Assembly: GCA_022600345.1 (NCBI GenBank)
Contig: JAHZKP010000062.1
Location: 1-56,574 of the forward strand
Reading direction: 5' to 3'
Length of the DNA: 56,574 bases
DNA from: Alphaproteobacteria bacterium
GTDB lineage: Bacteria > Pseudomonadota > Alphaproteobacteria > Rhizobiales > Hyphomicrobiaceae
Part shown: positions 53,118-56,574 of the stretch, in pieces
Numbering within the stretch: the stretch's first letter is position 1
Layout of the letters: each line of letters starts with the position of its first letter
The notes under the pieces: model-generated
Told to the model about the DNA's origin: nothing
Seen by the model: the letters and a program-made list of their open reading frames with translations, nothing else
Database searches by the model: none
Position numbers and translations under genes: made by a program

Positions 53118-54098
53118 CTACGGCCGCGCCATTACGATGTCTTTTTCCGACTTCGCAAGTCCCGACCAATCCCGCTTCACGCCAATCCACATCAGGAACG
53201 GTGAAGCAACGAAGATCGACGACCACGTACCGATCAGGATGCCGAAAATCATCGCAAACGCGAAGCCCTTGATGACTTCGGTACCGAACACGTAGATCGA
53301 CCCGACCGCAATCAACGTGGTGACAGATGTCACGACCGTCCGCGACATCGTCTCGTTGATCGACTGGTTCATCAACTTCTCCAACGCCATCTTCTTATAG
53401 CGCCGCAGATTTTCGCGGATGCGGTCGAACACGACCACCGTATCGTTGATCGAATAACCAGCCAGCGTCAGCAAGGCAGCCACCTCGCTCAGTCCGAAGT
53501 CGAGCCCCAGCACGCAAAAGACACCCAACGTGATGGTAATATCGTGCACCAGCGCCAGGATGGCGGCGATCGCAAACTGCCACTCGAACCTGAACCAGAT
53601 GTAAAACAGGATGCCGAACACCGCGAACATAACCGCGGTAATGCCGGCCCACTTTAATTCGCCTGAAACCGCCGGCCCGACGACTTCGGTACGCCGGATG
53701 TTGATTTCACCACCCAGAGCTTCACGCACCTTGGTCGCAGCGTTTTGTTGCGCCCTCTCGGTGCTTTCATCGCCCTGGGGGGCCTGCTGCTCGATGCGGA
53801 TCAGCGCGTCGCTTGGCTGGTCGAGTTCCTGGATCTGAATATCACCAAGCCCCAGCCCGCTAAGCTTGGAGCGAAGCTCACTGATATCGATGACACCAGC
53901 AGCACCCCCAGATTGCGCCTTGGCCTGGACTTCAAACAGCGAACCGCCCTTGAAATCGATACCAAAGTTCAGCCCCTGGGTGGAAAGCATCGCCACCGAA
54001 CCCAGGAACAGGGCAACCGACGCCAACACGAAATAGCGGCGCACATCCATGATCGGAAAGACTCTGTTGTGCGGCCAGAAATCGACGCCCTTGAACAT
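53118..54098 (-). CDS. secF: protein translocase subunit SecF
   Basis: A 326-aa membrane protein that with SecD uses the proton-motive force to complete Sec-dependent export. The first helix (about 17-37) precedes a periplasmic P1-like region, then five helices with ALVHDITITLGVF and DTVVVFDRIREN. Separate secD and secF genes are present, not fused. Confidence 0.95.
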   Translation of the reverse strand: MFKGVDFWPHNRVFPIMDVRRYFVLASVALFLGSVAMLSTQGLNFGIDFKGGSLFEVQAKAQSGGAAGVIDISELRSKLSGLGLGDIQIQELDQPSDALIRIEQQAPQGDESTERAQQNAATKVREALGGEINIRRTEVVGPAVSGELKWAGITAVMFAVFGILFYIWFRFEWQFAIAAILALVHDITITLGVFCVLGLDFGLSEVAALLTLAGYSINDTVVVFDRIRENLRRYKKMALEKLMNQSINETMSRTVVTSVTTLIAVGSIYVFGTEVIKGFAFAMIFGILIGTWSSIFVASPFLMWIGVKRDWSGLAKSEKDIVMARP

Positions 54099-54266
54099 TC
54101 TGGATCAGTCCTTCTTTCAAGTCTTCACGGAGGCGACAGACAATTCTTCCCTGTCACCACCTCCTCGATGGTCAGGCCTCGCCCCAGCCATAATGGGCGC
54201 AGCGCACCGTCATTCCTCGATTTGACCCGCAGTCAGTCATTCCAACAAAGCCCCCAACCCTCAAGG

Positions 54267-55958
54267 CTATAGCGGTGCCGGAATCTTGCGTGTCTTCTGT
54301 CTTGCAACCCAAAGCGAAACCAACAACCTCGTAACCAGAAACGCCGTAAACACCGTCGCAAAGATACCCAGCGACAAGGTGACCGCGAATCCTCGGATCG
54401 GTCCCGAGCCCAGCCAGAACATCACGATGCCCGCGATCAGCGTCGTTAAGTTGGAGTCGATGATGGTGGCAAACGCGCGCGAGAAGCCGCCATCAATCGC
54501 TGAAATCGGCTGCTTGCCGTTGCGCATTTCTTCACGGATGCGTTCATAGATCAGCACGTTGGCATCAACCGCCATACCGATTGTCAGAATAAGGCCGGCA
54601 ATACCAGGCAGCGTCAGCGTCGACCCGATGGCCGACATCGTCCCGACGATCAAGACCAGGTTGACGATCACCGCCAGCAGCGCAAACAGACCAAAAAACC
54701 CATAGGCGAACAACATGAACGCCGCAACGCCAAAGCCCCCGACCATGGCAGCCAACCTGCCGCCCTCAACCGAATCAGCTCCAAGCGACGGGCCAACGGT
54801 GCGTTCTTCTACAATCGTCAACGTCGTCGGCAACGCGCCTGAGCGAACCTGCACCGCCAGCTTGTTGGCTTCTTCAACCGAGAAGTTGCCCGAGATCTGC
54901 CCCGAACCGCCAAGGATTGGCTCCCGGATTACCGGCGCCGACAGCACAACCACATCGCGCTTCTTCTTGACCGTTCCGTCCGGATTCTTGGCAACCGTGC
55001 CATCAGAATTCTTCACTTCAACGTCGCCGTTATCCAGCACGATCGCGAACGGCCGACCGACATTCTTTGAAGAAAACTCGGCAAAGATGCGCGCCGCCTT
55101 CTGATTGAAGCGGAACGAAATGATCGGCTCGTTGGTATCCTGGTCGAAACCCGGTTGCGCATCCACCAGGTCCTCGCCGTAAACGATTGGCGGTTCCTTC
55201 AACAGATGCTCGTAATTTGGATCTTCGGCGTCGGGGTGGATAACGTAGCTCAGCGGAATGAGGGATTCGCGCGCTTCCGCAGCCGTCACATTGTCGTGCA
55301 CGGAGTGGAACGTCAGGCGCGCCGTCTGTCCGATCAACTCCTTCAGCTTTTCGGTATCATCAAAGCCCGGCACCTGAACGAGAATTCGGTCGAGCCCCTG
55401 GCGCACAATGCTTGGCTCGACATTGCCCAGCGCATCGATACGGCGTCGGATAACCTCGATGGCAGCGCTCGATGCATTGGAGATTCGTTGCTGCATGCCC
55501 GCGCTGGTCGGCGCGACTTCCAGAAAACCGTCGGATCCACGCCGCACATCGACATCGTATCCCGAACCGCCCACAAGCGTGTTGCCCAAAGGCTGGCGGA
55601 TCAATCGGAGCCGGGTCAGCCCCTCTTCGGTCTTCGCCTCGTTGACAAGCTTGACCCGAACCACGTCACCGACTTGCCCAAGCCCCTTGTAGCGGATCTT
55701 GGCGTCGATAAGCTGCTTGCGAACGTCACCCCGGAGCGATTTCAGCCAATCCTTGCGCAACTCCTCAGAATCCATCTGAACCAACAGATGCGCACCGCCC
55801 TTGAGGTCAAGACCCAGGCTCAACTGCTTGTTGGGCAGGAAACCCGGCCAGATATCTTTCAACGTCGCTTCGGACAGAAAATTGGGCAGGGCCGCCACCA
55901 CGCCCCACAGGCAGACAAGGGCGACGAAGATAATTTTTGTTCGGCTGAAATGCAGCAT
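54267..55958 (-). CDS. secD: protein translocase subunit SecD
   Basis: A 563-aa partner of SecF. The first helix is followed by DLKGGAHLLVQMD and a large periplasmic P1 domain. The C-terminal six-helix RND-like part has GMAVDANVLIYERIREE. Upstream of secF by 168 bp on the same strand and downstream of yajC by about 100 bp, the usual yajC-secD-secF order. Confidence 0.95.
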   Translation of the reverse strand: MLHFSRTKIIFVALVCLWGVVAALPNFLSEATLKDIWPGFLPNKQLSLGLDLKGGAHLLVQMDSEELRKDWLKSLRGDVRKQLIDAKIRYKGLGQVGDVVRVKLVNEAKTEEGLTRLRLIRQPLGNTLVGGSGYDVDVRRGSDGFLEVAPTSAGMQQRISNASSAAIEVIRRRIDALGNVEPSIVRQGLDRILVQVPGFDDTEKLKELIGQTARLTFHSVHDNVTAAEARESLIPLSYVIHPDAEDPNYEHLLKEPPIVYGEDLVDAQPGFDQDTNEPIISFRFNQKAARIFAEFSSKNVGRPFAIVLDNGDVEVKNSDGTVAKNPDGTVKKKRDVVVLSAPVIREPILGGSGQISGNFSVEEANKLAVQVRSGALPTTLTIVEERTVGPSLGADSVEGGRLAAMVGGFGVAAFMLFAYGFFGLFALLAVIVNLVLIVGTMSAIGSTLTLPGIAGLILTIGMAVDANVLIYERIREEMRNGKQPISAIDGGFSRAFATIIDSNLTTLIAGIVMFWLGSGPIRGFAVTLSLGIFATVFTAFLVTRLLVSLWVARQKTRKIPAPL

Positions 55959-56059
55959 GAGCGATCAGCTCTTTCTTTGTCATTTAAAACCAATTGCCCA
56001 GCGGGAGTTTTCGCTGGGCACCAGCCGCCGGATCTGCGGCTTATAGAGAAATGCGAGGC

Positions 56060-56395
56060 CTAAGCCTTCTCTTTCACCGGCTCGCCTTTGACGCGAACAT
56101 CCATCAAGGTCGACTTCACCACCCTGATCTTCATCTGCTCGTTCAGCTCGACCTCGACCTCATCAGTGTTCTCAGGAACCTTCGTGACCCGCCCGACAAA
56201 CCCGCCAGAAGTCACCACCGTGTCACCGCGCCGAACCTTGGTAATCATCTCCTGGTGCTCTTTTGCACGCTGCTGCTGGGGGCGTATCAACAGGAAGTAG
56301 AAGATTACGACCATCAGAAGCATCGGGAAAAGTACGCCCAGACCGCCAAACGGGTCCGCGCCTTGGGCAAGGGCATATGCAGGTGTCATTAACAT
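56060..56395 (-). CDS. yajC: Sec accessory protein YajC
   Basis: A 111-aa single-helix protein that associates with SecDF. The helix (about 18-38, VLFPMLLMVVIFYFLLIRPQ) is followed by QQRAKEHQEMITKVRRGDTVVT, diagnostic for YajC. I choose the ATG at 56395; a second ATG two codons on is nearly equal. The longer frame from 56488 has no family support. Confidence 0.93.
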   Translation of the reverse strand: MLMTPAYALAQGADPFGGLGVLFPMLLMVVIFYFLLIRPQQQRAKEHQEMITKVRRGDTVVTSGGFVGRVTKVPENTDEVEVELNEQMKIRVVKSTLMDVRVKGEPVKEKA

Positions 56396-56466
56396 CGCTT
56401 TTGATCGCGTCCTTGTAATTCGGTTGAGGTGAGCTAGCAGGCTGTTGAAAAACTCATGTGGATCGC

Positions 56467-56569
56467 GACACCTGTCACTTTTTCGCATTCGGCCAGAAGC
56501 GGCGCGCAGCGCGATGTGGGTCTATCGTGCCAGTGCCGCGACGCCGCCGAGGCGAAAAAGTGCGGTGTC
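56467..56569. repeat. long inverted repeat upstream of yajC
   Basis: GACACC-tgt-CACTTTTTCGC (56467-56486) and GCGAAAAAGTG-c-GGTGTC (56552-56569) pair over 17 bp with a small internal loop, around 65 nt. A GGCTGTTGAAAAACTC stretch just outside (56450-56465) resembles the tips of some insertion sequences. No transposase frame is visible in the visible part; the window ends 5 nt later. Confidence 0.6.
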
Positions 56570-56574
56570 CCAGA

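Overview
The window is about 56.6 kb of chromosome from an alphaproteobacterium, most likely of the Hyphomicrobiales (Rhizobiales) type. Pointers to this are CtrA-like (TTAA-N7-TTAA) and FixK/FNR-like boxes, a DUF2842 protein, a BON/OmpA envelope protein, the DUF2062-pdxJ-lepB-rnc-era-recO order, a single bifunctional RelA/SpoT beside rpoZ, and secDF followed by an Mth938-like gene and a squalene/phytoene-synthase-like gene. I cannot name the genus. Almost everything is housekeeping or envelope biology. No transposase, integrase, phage gene or CRISPR array is visible.

Layout: 1-1047 is non-coding and unusually rich in palindromes and repeats, next to a tRNA-Tyr/tRNA-Gly pair (minus strand) and divergent rlmB. 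3161-6819 is a two-gene type I secretion unit (ABC exporter and HlyD-type adaptor). 7169-13492 is a probable envelope module: a BON/coiled-coil/OmpA protein, a 32-residue membrane peptide, and a membrane-anchored protein with seven helix-hairpin-helix units. 13633-18390 holds an alpha/beta hydrolase, a soluble lytic transglycosylase, dapA and smpB. 18423-27793 is a minus-strand run: a family-5 uracil-DNA glycosylase, a NYN-domain protein, recO, era, rnc, lepB, pdxJ, DUF2062 and rsh. rpoZ follows, and parC diverges from it.

31523-34127 holds small secreted and orphan proteins plus a PcfJ-like protein. hemN (34109-35452) has a FixK/FNR-type box upstream. 35648-44730 is an exopolysaccharide cluster: a Wzy/O-antigen-ligase-like protein, a WcaJ/ExoY-type initiating transferase, a GT4 glycosyltransferase, a Wza-like lipoprotein, a co-polymerase with a degenerate BY-kinase domain, and a polysaccharide deacetylase. 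44696-48615 holds DUF2842, heme A synthase, a DUF6152/DUF6644-type pair and trmFO. 49079-56395 holds an Arg-rich secreted protein, a large SGNH hydrolase, a squalene/phytoene-synthase-like protein and an Mth938-like protein (relatives of the mitochondrial complex I assembly factors NDUFAF6 and NDUFAF3), then secF, secD and yajC.

The least explained features are the seven-HhH membrane protein with its small membrane partner, and two families of dispersed 25-nt hairpins whose copies differ by compensatory base changes. One hairpin family occurs at both the tRNA locus and the rsh/rpoZ gap, 27 kb apart. All functional names rest on reading motifs in the translated sequence; no database search was run.
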